Counted from the stretch's first letter, positions 22,102 through 29,892 are shown. The stretch: DNA of 31,438 nucleotides from JACVRX01 sp035697245 (GCA_035697245.1 DASSDH010000228.1:1-31438), one strand, 5' to 3'. Made by a program: numbers and translations. Notes: generated by a model from the letters alone, not told the origin.

Positions 22102-23427
22102 ATGGACGACGTCCCTGACGCCAGCAGCTCTGACGAGACCATCGTGCGGGCCCCGGGGACGTGGACCACCCCCAGCCCGGCCCAGCCGTCGAACGAGTTC
22201 CTGGACGCCGAGATGCATCGTCTCCTCCGCTTCGCCGAGGGAGCATGGGCGCCCGGCGGCGGCTTCGGCAACCTCGACGACGACGGGCGCCTCCAACCGG
22301 AGCAGCCGATCGAGACGTGGGTCAGCACGCGGATGACCTACTGCTTCGCCCTGGGCTCCCTGGCCGGACGGGAAGGCGACGCCGACCGTGTCGACCATGG
22401 CCTCGCAGCGCTGCTGCAGGGGGGCTGCTTGCGCGACGACGTCAACGGAGGCTGGTACTCCTCGGTCCAGCATGCAGCCGGCCTGTCGGACCGCGCCTCG
22501 CGACCAATGGTCGACGACACCAAGGCCGCGTACGCCCACGCCTTCGTCGTCCTGGCCGCATCGGCGGCCGTCGTCGCCGGCCGTCCTGACGCCGAAGCTC
22601 TGCTGGCGGGTGCGTTGGACATCGTCGAGCAGCACTTCTGGGACGACGCGGCGGGCATGATGCGGGAGAGCTTCAGCGCCGATTGGGCGACCGAGGAGCC
22701 CTACCGCGGCGCCAACGCCAACATGCACAGCGTCGAGGCGTTCCTCGCCGCGGCGGACGCGCTCGGTGGGCGAGGCGCCGTTTGGCGGGAGCGGGCCGGA
22801 AGGATCGTCGAGCGGATCGTGCACGGCATCGCCCGTGAGTCAGGCTGGCGTCTGCCCGAGCACTACAGCCCGGGCTACGTTGTCGACGTCGACTACAACA
22901 CCGACGACCGAGCTCACCCGTTCCGTCCATACGGTGTCACTCCCGGCCACCTCTTCGAATGGGCTCGGCTGTGCCTGCATCTGCGTGCCGCAGACGCCGC
23001 CGCCGGCTTGCCCGCCCGGGGTTGGCTGCTCTCCGATGCGCAGGCGCTGTATCGCACCGCGGTCGAGATCGGCTGGGCTCCCGACGGGCACGAGGGTTTC
23101 GTCTATACCACTGACTTCGACGGTGCACCCATCACCCGGGCTCGCATGCACTGGGTCCTGACAGAGGCCATCGGGGCTGCGGCGGCGCTCTACCAGGTGA
23201 CCGGCGAAGCGACGTACGCCGAGGACCATCAGCGCTGGTGGCGCTTCGCCGAGGAGCACCTCATCGACCTCGACCGTGGGTCATGGCGCGCCGAACTGGG
23301 CGCGGACCTGCGTCCCGCGGCCGGGACCTGGCATGGCAAGCCAGACGTCTACCACGCGCTCCAGGCCACTCTGGTGCCGCGCCTGCCCCTTGCCCCGATG
23401 TTTGCAGCTGCTCTGCGGGGGCGGTGA
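22102..23427 (+). CDS. AGE-family aldose-ketose isomerase, YihS-like (putative sulfoquinovose isomerase)
   Basis: This 441-aa (alpha/alpha)6-barrel enzyme resembles E. coli YihS along most of its length. Blocks shared with YihS as I remember it are ETWVSTRMTYCFALGSLAGR, EEPYRGANANMHSVEAFL, AHPFRPYGVTPGHLFEWARL and WHGKPDVYH followed by VPRLPLAP. His209, His283 and His418 sit at the catalytic histidine positions of AGE/YihS enzymes, and Arg77 at the substrate-binding position. YihS interconverts sulfoquinovose and sulfofructose and also mannose and fructose. The residue before Asp415 is Pro, where E. coli YihS has Gln. An N-terminal extension of about 20 residues is present. GGGAGC precedes the ATG. 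It is divergent from the kinase-aldolase operon. Confidence 0.88.
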   Translation: MDDVPDASSSDETIVRAPGTWTTPSPAQPSNEFLDAEMHRLLRFAEGAWAPGGGFGNLDDDGRLQPEQPIETWVSTRMTYCFALGSLAGREGDADRVDHGLAALLQGGCLRDDVNGGWYSSVQHAAGLSDRASRPMVDDTKAAYAHAFVVLAASAAVVAGRPDAEALLAGALDIVEQHFWDDAAGMMRESFSADWATEEPYRGANANMHSVEAFLAAADALGGRGAVWRERAGRIVERIVHGIARESGWRLPEHYSPGYVVDVDYNTDDRAHPFRPYGVTPGHLFEWARLCLHLRAADAAAGLPARGWLLSDAQALYRTAVEIGWAPDGHEGFVYTTDFDGAPITRARMHWVLTEAIGAAAALYQVTGEATYAEDHQRWWRFAEEHLIDLDRGSWRAELGADLRPAAGTWHGKPDVYHALQATLVPRLPLAPMFAAALRGR

Positions 23428-23436
23428 CTGCCCGAG

Positions 23437-24282
23437 TCAGGAGCTAGGAGCCGCTACTGCGGCGATCATCCGGGTCACGACTGCCGCGAGGTCGTCGCGG
23501 GCCGGCGTGAGGTATTTGCGGGGGTCGACCACGTGCGGCTGGTTGTCTAGGTGCGTTCGGATGGCGCCGGTGAAGGCCACGTTCAGGATCGTGCCGACGT
23601 TGACCTTGACGATGCCCTGGCTCACCGCGCGGGCCAACTCGTCGTCGGCAACACCCGAGGAACCGTGCAGCACCAACGGGATGAGCACGGCCTCGCGCAG
23701 GGCGGCGATGAGCTCGTGGTCGAGCTGTGCGGTCCGGTCGGTCATCGCATGTGAGCTGCCCACCGCGACCGCGAGACCGTCGACGCCAGTTTGCTCGGCG
23801 TACCTCGCTGCCTCGGCCGGGTCAGTGCGCACGCCCGGGGCGTGGGCACCGTCCTTCCCGCCTACCTTGCCCAGCTCCGCCTCCAGCCAGAGGCCATGGT
23901 CATGCGCCCAGGCGACAGCTCCGGCGGTTGCCCGGACATTCTCGTCGTACCCAAGCCTCGAAGCGTCGAACATGACCGAGGAGAAGCCCGCGGCTGCCGC
24001 CGCGTGCAGCAGGTCCAGGTCCTCGACATGGTCCAGGTGCAGGGCGACGGGCACGGCGGCGGATTCGGCGACTGCGCCCGCGGCGGCGCTTATCGGCAGC
24101 AGGTTGCCGTTGTGGAAGCGCACGGCGTTCTCGGAGATCTGCAGGATCACCGGCCGAGCAGCGGCCTCGGCACCGGCCACGATCGCCTCGGCGTGTTCGA
24201 GAGTGATCACGTTGAACGCGGCGACTCCGCCGTTTCGGCGCCGAGCCTCGTCGACGAGCTTGCCTGTCGGCACCAGTGCCAT
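23437..24282 (-). CDS. Class II fructose/tagatose-bisphosphate aldolase (GatY/KbaY type)
   Basis: This 281-aa zinc-dependent aldolase has VAAFNVITLEHAEAIVAGAE at the N-terminus, the HLDH motif (82-85; catalytic Asp84, zinc His85), SVMFDAS, the zinc His178 region (AVAVGSSH) and LVLHGSSGV (His206). It cleaves a ketose-1,6-bisphosphate to dihydroxyacetone phosphate and glyceraldehyde-3-phosphate. The gene faces left, ends 9 bp from the isomerase stop, and diverges from an FGGY kinase with only 53 bp between. That kinase and the following PfkB enzyme would supply its substrate. The ATG at 24282 is taken from family length; its ribosome site is weak. Confidence 0.93.
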   Translation of the reverse strand: MALVPTGKLVDEARRRNGGVAAFNVITLEHAEAIVAGAEAAARPVILQISENAVRFHNGNLLPISAAAGAVAESAAVPVALHLDHVEDLDLLHAAAAAGFSSVMFDASRLGYDENVRATAGAVAWAHDHGLWLEAELGKVGGKDGAHAPGVRTDPAEAARYAEQTGVDGLAVAVGSSHAMTDRTAQLDHELIAALREAVLIPLVLHGSSGVADDELARAVSQGIVKVNVGTILNVAFTGAIRTHLDNQPHVVDPRKYLTPARDDLAAVVTRMIAAVAAPSS

Positions 24283-24335
24283 GGCCCTATCGTGCCCAAC
24301 GAGTGGACGCAACGTGGCGACGGGCGGGGACTCAG

Positions 24336-25712
24336 GTGACCGAGCTCTTGGTGGGTCTCGACGTGGGGACGACAAGCAGCAAGGCGGTGGTCTTCGACGT
24401 CGACGGCGCCGTCCTCGCGATGGGCCGCGCCCCGACACCATGGACCCACGTCGAACCTGTCGGCGTAGCGGGCGCCCCCGGCGCCGAGATGCCCGCCGAC
24501 GCGCTGCTCGAGGCGGCCGTGACTGCGGTTTCACGCGCACTGGCGAACGCGCCGGACGGGCGGGTAGCTGGCCTTGGCGTCACGAGCATGGCCGAGTCGG
24601 GGGTGCTCCTCGACGCCCGCGGACGACCCGTCGTACCGGTCATCGCGTGGCACGACGCCCGCGACCTCCCGCAGGTCACGCAGTTCGGCCATGACATCGG
24701 TGCGGACCGATTCAGCACCCGGACCGGCTTGCCGCTGCGTTCGCAATGGTCGATGACCAAGCACAGATGGCAGCTGGAGACCGACCCCGCGACGGCCCGA
24801 GGAGTCCGCCGGCTCAGCGTGGCCGAGTGGGTGGTCAGAGGCATGGGTGGCAACGAGGCCAGCGACGTATCGTTGGCCTCGCGGACCGGCTGGCTCGACC
24901 TGACGGCGCGTGGCTGGTGGACCGAGGCTCTCGACTGGTCCGGCGCGTCCGAGGGCCTGTTCCCACCGCTGGTCACCTCGGGTACCGCACTGGGGAGCGT
25001 GTCGGCAGATCTCGGAGTACCTCGCCTGACTGGTGCCGTCCTGACGACCGCCGGCCATGACCACCAGGCAGCAACGGTGGGTGCGGAGGCCGCAGGCCCA
25101 GGCGACCAGCTCGACTCATGCGGCACGGCGGAGGCCCTCGTTCGTACCGTGCCTGCTGGCTTCCCGGCGGCGGGTGTCTCGCAGCTCGCCGAGGGCGGCG
25201 TCACGGTTGGCTGGCACGTCATCGACGGAAGATGGGCGCTGCTGGGTGCAACGGAGGGGGGTCTCACGCTGCAGCGGGTCCTGTCCGTCCTCGGCGGTAG
25301 AGAGGCGCTCGCGGCACTGGACGCTGCTGCGATGAAAGCCGTACCTGGTGTGGTGTCCATCGGTCTCGACGGGTCGTCGCGCGTCTCGGTCAGTGGCATC
25401 GGTGACCACGTCACGGCCGGCGCGGTGTGGCGCGCCGCGCTGGAAGCGATCACCGACCAGATCTTGCCGATCCACCGGTTGATGACGTCGGTCGTCGGAC
25501 CGCACCGCAGCATGGTGGTGACCGGTGGATGGTCCCGCAGCGAGGCCCTCATGCATGTCAAGGGCCGGGCCTTCGGCAAGCTGACCCGTTCCGACGTCGA
25601 GGAAGCCGGCGCCCGCGGATCTGCGCTCATGGCTGGTCTGGCGGCCGGCACGTACGCCCGCCTTGACGATTTCCCGCGTCTACCGCCAGTCGGGCCGGAC
25701 AGAAGGACGTGA
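24336..25712 (+). CDS. FGGY-family carbohydrate kinase
   Basis: This 458-aa two-domain sugar kinase has the N-terminal phosphate loop LLVGLDVGTTSSKAVVFD, the substrate-domain stretch GVTSMAESGVLLDARGRPVV followed by IAWHDAR (catalytic Asp), DVSLASRTGWLDL, LTTAGHDHQAATVGA, and the ATP-side motif MVVTGGWSRSEAL near the C-terminus. Family members phosphorylate xylulose, gluconate, glycerol, fuculose, tagatose and others; the substrate cannot be fixed here. The GTG at 24336 is preceded by GGGGA. The PfkB kinase gene follows after 10 bp, giving a two-kinase operon divergent from the class II aldolase. Confidence 0.92.
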   Translation: MTELLVGLDVGTTSSKAVVFDVDGAVLAMGRAPTPWTHVEPVGVAGAPGAEMPADALLEAAVTAVSRALANAPDGRVAGLGVTSMAESGVLLDARGRPVVPVIAWHDARDLPQVTQFGHDIGADRFSTRTGLPLRSQWSMTKHRWQLETDPATARGVRRLSVAEWVVRGMGGNEASDVSLASRTGWLDLTARGWWTEALDWSGASEGLFPPLVTSGTALGSVSADLGVPRLTGAVLTTAGHDHQAATVGAEAAGPGDQLDSCGTAEALVRTVPAGFPAAGVSQLAEGGVTVGWHVIDGRWALLGATEGGLTLQRVLSVLGGREALAALDAAAMKAVPGVVSIGLDGSSRVSVSGIGDHVTAGAVWRAALEAITDQILPIHRLMTSVVGPHRSMVVTGGWSRSEALMHVKGRAFGKLTRSDVEEAGARGSALMAGLAAGTYARLDDFPRLPPVGPDRRT

Positions 25713-25722
25713 CGAGTCGCTG

Positions 25723-26679
25723 ATGATCATCACACTGACACCGAACCCGAGCGTCGACTGGACGCTGGAGATTCCGATCTTGACCCGCGGGCTGATGCAC
25801 CGGATCGCCGCAGAGCACCAGGAGCCGAGCGGCAAAGGGGTGAACGTGACCCGTGCACTGACCGTCAACGGTGTGCGCTCGGTAGCCGTCCTGCCCAGCG
25901 GCGGCACCGAGGGGGCCGAGCTCGAGGCATTGCTGACGGCCGAGCACGTGACCTACCGAGCCGTCCGGGTGACGGGGTCCATCCGTGTGAACATCTCGCT
26001 GACCGAACCGGACGGCACTGCCACCAAGATCAACGCATTGGGGCCGACGCTTTCAGACGAGGAGACGAAGCGGCTGCTGAGCGCGGTCGTCGACGCGTCG
26101 GGCGGCGCCGCATGGGTACTCGGTTCGGGCAGCCTGCCCCGCGGAGTGGGTGAGTCCTTCTACGCCCGGCTCGGCGAGGCGGCTCGACGATGCGGTGCGC
26201 GGTTCGCGCTCGACAGCAGCGGGGCGCCGCTGCTCGCGGGCCTGCGTGCCCGTCCTGATGTGATAAAGCCGAACGCCGACGAGCTCGCGCATGCTGTGGG
26301 GCGACCGCTCGCTACCTTCGGCGACGCCGTCGCAGCCGCCCGCGACCTCGGGCAGCTCGGTGCCGCGACAGTCGTGGTCAGCATGGGCAGCGATGGCGCG
26401 CTGCTCGTCGACGAAGAGGGCGTCGTGCACGCGGAAGCATTCGTCGCCGCGCCCAGGAGCACAGTGGGGGCCGGCGACGCACTCCTCGCCGGCTACCTCG
26501 CCGGAACCCTGATGGCCGACGGGGAACGAGCCGCCGCGCTGCGGGAGGCCGTCGCCTGGGGCTCGGGCGCCCTGCGGCTCGATGGCAGCCGGGTTCCGGT
26601 GATCACCGAGGCCGACCGCGCGGCGGTCGTCGTGGATGACGCGCCAGACCTGGCTCGCCACCTTCGGCAACCGGCCTAG
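25723..26679 (+). CDS. 1-phosphofructokinase/tagatose-6-phosphate-kinase-type PfkB kinase
   Basis: This 318-aa PfkB enzyme is of the FruK/LacC branch: it opens with MIITLTPNPSVDWTLEI, has SGKGVNVTRALTVNG, VLGSGSLPRGVGESFYARL and VIKPNADELAHAVGRPL, and the ATP/catalytic motif STVGAGDALLAGYLAG with Asp252. This branch adds the second phosphate to a ketose phosphate, making the substrate for an aldolase. With the FGGY kinase 10 bp upstream and a class II aldolase opposite, it completes a kinase-kinase-aldolase route. The ATG has only a weak purine-rich site upstream; coupling to the kinase gene probably helps. Confidence 0.92.
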   Translation: MIITLTPNPSVDWTLEIPILTRGLMHRIAAEHQEPSGKGVNVTRALTVNGVRSVAVLPSGGTEGAELEALLTAEHVTYRAVRVTGSIRVNISLTEPDGTATKINALGPTLSDEETKRLLSAVVDASGGAAWVLGSGSLPRGVGESFYARLGEAARRCGARFALDSSGAPLLAGLRARPDVIKPNADELAHAVGRPLATFGDAVAAARDLGQLGAATVVVSMGSDGALLVDEEGVVHAEAFVAAPRSTVGAGDALLAGYLAGTLMADGERAAALREAVAWGSGALRLDGSRVPVITEADRAAVVVDDAPDLARHLRQPA

Positions 26680-26705
26680 CCGCCGGTCAATGCGGCGGGT
26701 CGAGG

Positions 26706-27581
26706 TCAGATCGAAGGGGGAGGCTCGAGGACCTCGCGGAGCCTGGCGGCGAACGCCTCGGGTTCCCCCATCTGACCGTACTCACCACCGAGGAACCCGG
26801 CGTGGCCGCTTGGGAAGTTGACGGGCTCCGTGCCCAGTCGCTGAGCGACCACCGTGGCTGCGCGGTGCGTCAGCTCGCCTTCCGACTCCGTCCCGGCGGC
26901 GATGATGACCCGAGTCGACGCCGCCCGCAGCGCCTCGAAATCGGGTAGGTACTCAGGCTCAGAGTCGGGGTCCTGGCCGAGCAGCGGATCGTCGCGGGAT
27001 CCGTCGTCCTCCGTCGGCAGCCCGAACATCGCTGGGTCGGGCGCGGGCTGCTTTGACCAGTCGTCCGCGAACGGTCCCTTATGAGACGTCATGGCGATGA
27101 AGTGCGCCAGGCCGGCCCCGAAGCCGCTGCGCATGTACGTCGCGTGCACGGCGCGGGACGCAGACCCGACTGCGTCCCGGTCTGGTAGCAGATTCACCAT
27201 CGGCGGCTCGTGCGCGACGAGCGTCCGCACGTCCTCCGGGTGCTGCGCGACTAGGGCCAGCGCGTTGATCGCTCCACCGCTGCTCGCGAAGAGATCGACC
27301 GGCCCACCGACCGCCTCGATGACCCGGTGGACGTCGTCCGCGTGCTCCTCGCGCGTGGACCGGTCCGCGCGATCGGTCCGCTGGCTACGCTCGACGCCGC
27401 GCGGGTCGTAGGTGATGACGGTGCGGTCGGTGAAGTAGCCGGACAGCGTCCCGAACCCCGCGGCGCCCATCGGCTCCCCGATGAGCATCAGCGGCGGTTC
27501 GGTACTAGCCCCGTTCCGGCGCACGTCGTAGGTCAGCACGGCGCCCGGTACCTCGAGCGTGTGCGTCGTCAACTCGGTCAT
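26706..27581 (-). CDS. Alpha/beta-hydrolase fold protein
   Basis: This 291-aa protein shows LEVPGAVLTYDVRRNG, the oxyanion region LMLIGEPMGAAGF, RTVITYDPRGVERSQR, the nucleophile elbow VDLFASSGGAINALAL (Ser in A-S-S-G-G rather than the usual G-x-S-x-G), and near the end PVNFPSGHAGFLGG with the probable catalytic His. A late acid is likely in VIIAAGTESEGEL. Related actinobacterial proteins are annotated as esterases or haloperoxidase-like hydrolases; the substrate is unknown. GGGAGG lies 8 bases upstream of the ATG at 27581. It stands alone and is convergent with the PfkB operon. Confidence 0.88.
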   Translation of the reverse strand: MTELTTHTLEVPGAVLTYDVRRNGASTEPPLMLIGEPMGAAGFGTLSGYFTDRTVITYDPRGVERSQRTDRADRSTREEHADDVHRVIEAVGGPVDLFASSGGAINALALVAQHPEDVRTLVAHEPPMVNLLPDRDAVGSASRAVHATYMRSGFGAGLAHFIAMTSHKGPFADDWSKQPAPDPAMFGLPTEDDGSRDDPLLGQDPDSEPEYLPDFEALRAASTRVIIAAGTESEGELTHRAATVVAQRLGTEPVNFPSGHAGFLGGEYGQMGEPEAFAARLREVLEPPPSI

Positions 27582-27830
27582 CCTGCTGGCCTCCCGCACT
27601 GGTTCGCTTCCCGATGGTTTCAAGACTCCCGGCGCACGCAAATCTCATCGAGGACGGTACTGCGCCGGCTCACCGGCCCGGCTCCCCGCAGGAAGCGCCG
27701 GAGGTGGTGGCGTCGACCGCGCGTCATCGCTAGCCGCACGAGCCCGCCTCGACCGCTGCCAGCGCAAGCGCCGGGTTAGGCGCCTCTGACCAGCCGATAG
27801 CAGGGCGCCGTTCGGACAGGCCAGTGCTTG

Positions 27831-28379
27831 TCACGTCGAGTCGGCGCGGGTGGCCAGCATCTCCTCGTCGAGGTCCCAGGTAGCGCCACCGTCGCGTGAG
27901 TTCTCGCCACGCCAGCGGAACGAGTTGGGTTCGATGTCGGTGAAGCGCCACCGGAGCTGCGGGTCGTCCTCGTCGCTGAGCAGCAGAATGTCGCCGTCAA
28001 CCAAGCGTCCGATGAACCGCCTTACCAAGCCGTTCACCGGTTCGATCCAGGTGGAGCGCCAGGCGTCGATCGATGGGTCGTAGAACCGGATCGTCGAACC
28101 GTGGAATGCCAGCGGCCGCTGGCCTTCACCGGGCCGTCCGCGGCCGGGCACGATCCAGATGTCCTGGACCGCTCTGCCGCCGAGCACCCAGCCGAAGTGC
28201 AGCTCTCCGTACATCGTGGCGCGCGTCCCGTTCGGGCCGGTGCCAGTCCACTCGAGATCCCAGGTGCCGACGAACCGCCCGAACATCATCAGCTTCTCAG
28301 CGTGTTCGCCGACCGGTCCCGCTACATGCAGCGCCCCGACCAGGCCACCGTGAGGCAAGGCCGCGCTGGTCGCCGTCAT
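27831..28379 (-). CDS. DUF1579-like hypothetical protein
   Basis: This 182-aa soluble protein is beta-rich and resembles the DUF1579/lipocalin-like group: MFGRFVGTWDLEWTGTGP followed by TRATMYGELHFGWVLGGRAV, then STIRFYDPSIDAWRSTWIEP, FIGRLVDGDILLLS and LRWRFTDIEPNSFRWRGE. The pattern 'GTW...' plus repeated Trp-containing strands suits a small ligand-binding barrel, but no function is established. GAGGA lies 6 bases before the ATG. It stands alone. Confidence 0.75.
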   Translation of the reverse strand: MTATSAALPHGGLVGALHVAGPVGEHAEKLMMFGRFVGTWDLEWTGTGPNGTRATMYGELHFGWVLGGRAVQDIWIVPGRGRPGEGQRPLAFHGSTIRFYDPSIDAWRSTWIEPVNGLVRRFIGRLVDGDILLLSDEDDPQLRWRFTDIEPNSFRWRGENSRDGGATWDLDEEMLATRADST

Positions 28380-28799
28380 CGCTGGTCCTCTTCGACGCCT
28401 CCTCGGCGCCAAACGAGTCGACGTATGCGACGAACGACGGCCGACTCAATCACTCTGCCAGGGTAGGTCGGCAGGCGGCACGCCGCGAAAGACAAGTGTG
28501 TATTTAACGGACTCTTCACATTGGGACCAGTCGTCCATCCGACCGTCCACATTCGGACAGGCGCTCGACATCGACAAGTCACATCGGGCCGACATTCTCA
28601 TCAAGGCGTGTGCGCCGGGTCGGGCAAGACGACTGCAAGGGGTTCACACTGTCGGACAGGGGTGCTTGCCGTTGTAACGGGCTGCCGCGTGACCTCCGGT
28701 CCGCGCCATTCCCTCGATCCGGGTGCGGGCCGGAGTCTGCCCGCGAGCCAGTCGGTAGGTCGGCGACGGCCGACGCCACGACACACGATGGCGGTATGG

Positions 28800-28847
28800 C
28801 GCGATGGCGCCGCTAGCTAGCAGGGGGACGGATGCGGCGCCATCGCG
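28800..28847. repeat. Long perfect inverted repeat (stem-loop)
   Basis: Arms CGCGATGGCGCCGC (28800-28813) and GCGGCGCCATCGCG (28834-28847) are perfect 14-base complements around a 20-base loop containing TAGCTAGC. There is no T tract after it, so it is not an obvious intrinsic terminator. It could be an RNA structure, a protein site or a remnant of a mobile-element end. Confidence 0.8.
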
Positions 28848-28926
28848 GGACCCAGCGCAACAGGCGACCTGCCACGCGCCGGCACGATACCCGCCGAGCC
28901 CGGGACGGCGACACCCTTCCATCACA

Positions 28927-28940
28927 CGAACATCTGTTCG
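28927..28940. promoter_or_regulatory. Candidate LexA (SOS) box
   Basis: CGAACATCTGTTCG has perfect arms CGAACA/TGTTCG around TC and fits the GAAC-N4-GTTC core of Gram-positive SOS boxes. It lies 84 bp upstream of the GTG of the 62-aa gene, the nearest rightward gene. Confidence 0.6.
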
Positions 28941-29024
28941 ACACTGGGTGGGTGGATCCAGTCGCGCCAGCACCCCCATGGGAGGCCGGAAGACAGGCGA
29001 TCCTCAACGACACTGGGCGCCCGC

Positions 29025-29213
29025 GTGCCCGAGCACACCTTCAACCAGCCGGTGCCGATCGTGGCCCGCATCGTTTGGGCCAACGACGGCGAAGAGCATG
29101 TCGAAACCGAAGCGCTCGGCTGGACCGACCGCGACATGTATGTGCGGATGCCGGATCGGCGGTACAACCGCACCGCCGTGTGGCTGGATGCCGCGGACGT
29201 TCGACGGCGCTGA
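29025..29213 (+). CDS. Small conserved-looking protein (62 aa), possibly SOS-controlled
   Basis: The product reads VPIVARIVWANDGEEHVETE followed by ALGWTDRDMYVRMP and ends AVWLDAADVRRR. This is the look of short beta-rich actinobacterial proteins that, from memory, occur near SOS mutagenesis genes such as dnaE2/imuB; I cannot confirm that here and no such polymerase gene is in the window. The SOS-like palindrome 84 bp upstream fits the idea. The GTG start has no ribosome site. If the context was once a dnaE2 locus, the rest is missing. Confidence 0.6.
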   Translation: MPEHTFNQPVPIVARIVWANDGEEHVETEALGWTDRDMYVRMPDRRYNRTAVWLDAADVRRR

Positions 29214-29373
29214 GAGGGCCGAGAAACAGTCGAACGGCGCCGCGGGAGTTGCCCCTTTGCGCTGCGCCACGGGTGCCGGAACAGCGGCGCGACCGGGCAC
29301 TCCGGCTGAGCGCCTTACGCCATCGTGACGGAGACTCGTTTGCGCATCGGGTGGGCACCACTACCGTGCGGAG

Positions 29374-29892
29374 GTGACGCTTTCGCGATGGCCTGCAGCA
29401 GCCATCATCCAGACCGATCGGTTGGTGTTGGAGCCGCTGCGACCTGATCACGCCGAAGGGGTAGAGGCAGCACTCGATGACGAGCGTCTGCATGAGTACA
29501 TCGGGGGACACCCGGCGACGCTGGATCAACTGCGGCAACGCTACGGCCGCCTTGCCATCGGAAGTTCCCCCAATGGAATGCAAGGGTGGTGCAATTGGAT
29601 CGCCCGCGAGCGGGCAAGCGGCTTGGTGGTCGGCACCGTTCAAGCCACGCTGCACGGTGAACCCGGATGCACCACGGCAGAGATCGCCTGGGTTGTGGCG
29701 ATGCCTTATCAGGGCCAGGGGTACGCCACCGAGTCAGCCGCCGCAATGGCTGACTGGCTACTCCGACACGGTGTGGATGTTCTGGTTGCGCATGTGCATC
29801 CTGAGCATCGGGCTTCGATCGGCGTCGCCCGACGGCTCGGCATGGCACCGACCAGCTCCATGGTGGACGGCGAAACTCGTTGGGCCAGGTGA
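29374..29892 (+). CDS. GNAT-family N-acetyltransferase
   Basis: This 172-aa protein belongs to the RimJ/RimL-type acetyltransferases: IQTDRLVLEPLRPDHAEGVE at the N-terminus, a central strand with VVGTVQATLHG, the acetyl-CoA-binding segment AEIAWVVAMPYQGQGYATES, and LVAHVHPEHRASIGVARRLG at the end. It transfers an acetyl group to an amine; the acceptor is unknown. The GTG follows a TACCGT hexamer by 6 bases, consistent with a leaderless message. It stands between a small gene and an aldo/keto reductase. Confidence 0.9.
   Translation: MTLSRWPAAAIIQTDRLVLEPLRPDHAEGVEAALDDERLHEYIGGHPATLDQLRQRYGRLAIGSSPNGMQGWCNWIARERASGLVVGTVQATLHGEPGCTTAEIAWVVAMPYQGQGYATESAAAMADWLLRHGVDVLVAHVHPEHRASIGVARRLGMAPTSSMVDGETRWAR

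Larger units (their letters stand above)
28380..29024. other. Stretch without recognised genes holding a stem-loop and an SOS-like box
   Basis: This roughly 645-bp stretch has no frame with convincing family motifs or consistent codon bias. It holds an AT-rich patch near 28500, a 14-bp stem-loop at 28800-28847 and a LexA-box-like palindrome at 28927-28940, both listed separately. A small RNA gene or a short unrecognised gene cannot be excluded. Confidence 0.5.

Noticed and set aside
23276..24694. Rightward 472-codon open frame over the class II aldolase gene
   Set aside because: Antisense shadow of a clear aldolase with HLDH and zinc histidines; no family motif.
24332..25651. Leftward 439-codon open frame opposite the FGGY kinase
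   Set aside because: Ser/Thr/Pro/Arg-rich shadow product; the FGGY kinase on the other strand has all expected motifs.
28521..28820. Apparent Walker A-like peptide (GSGKTT) in a rightward frame
   Set aside because: The rest of the frame has no ATPase features, strand order or codon bias; the match is six residues and likely chance.
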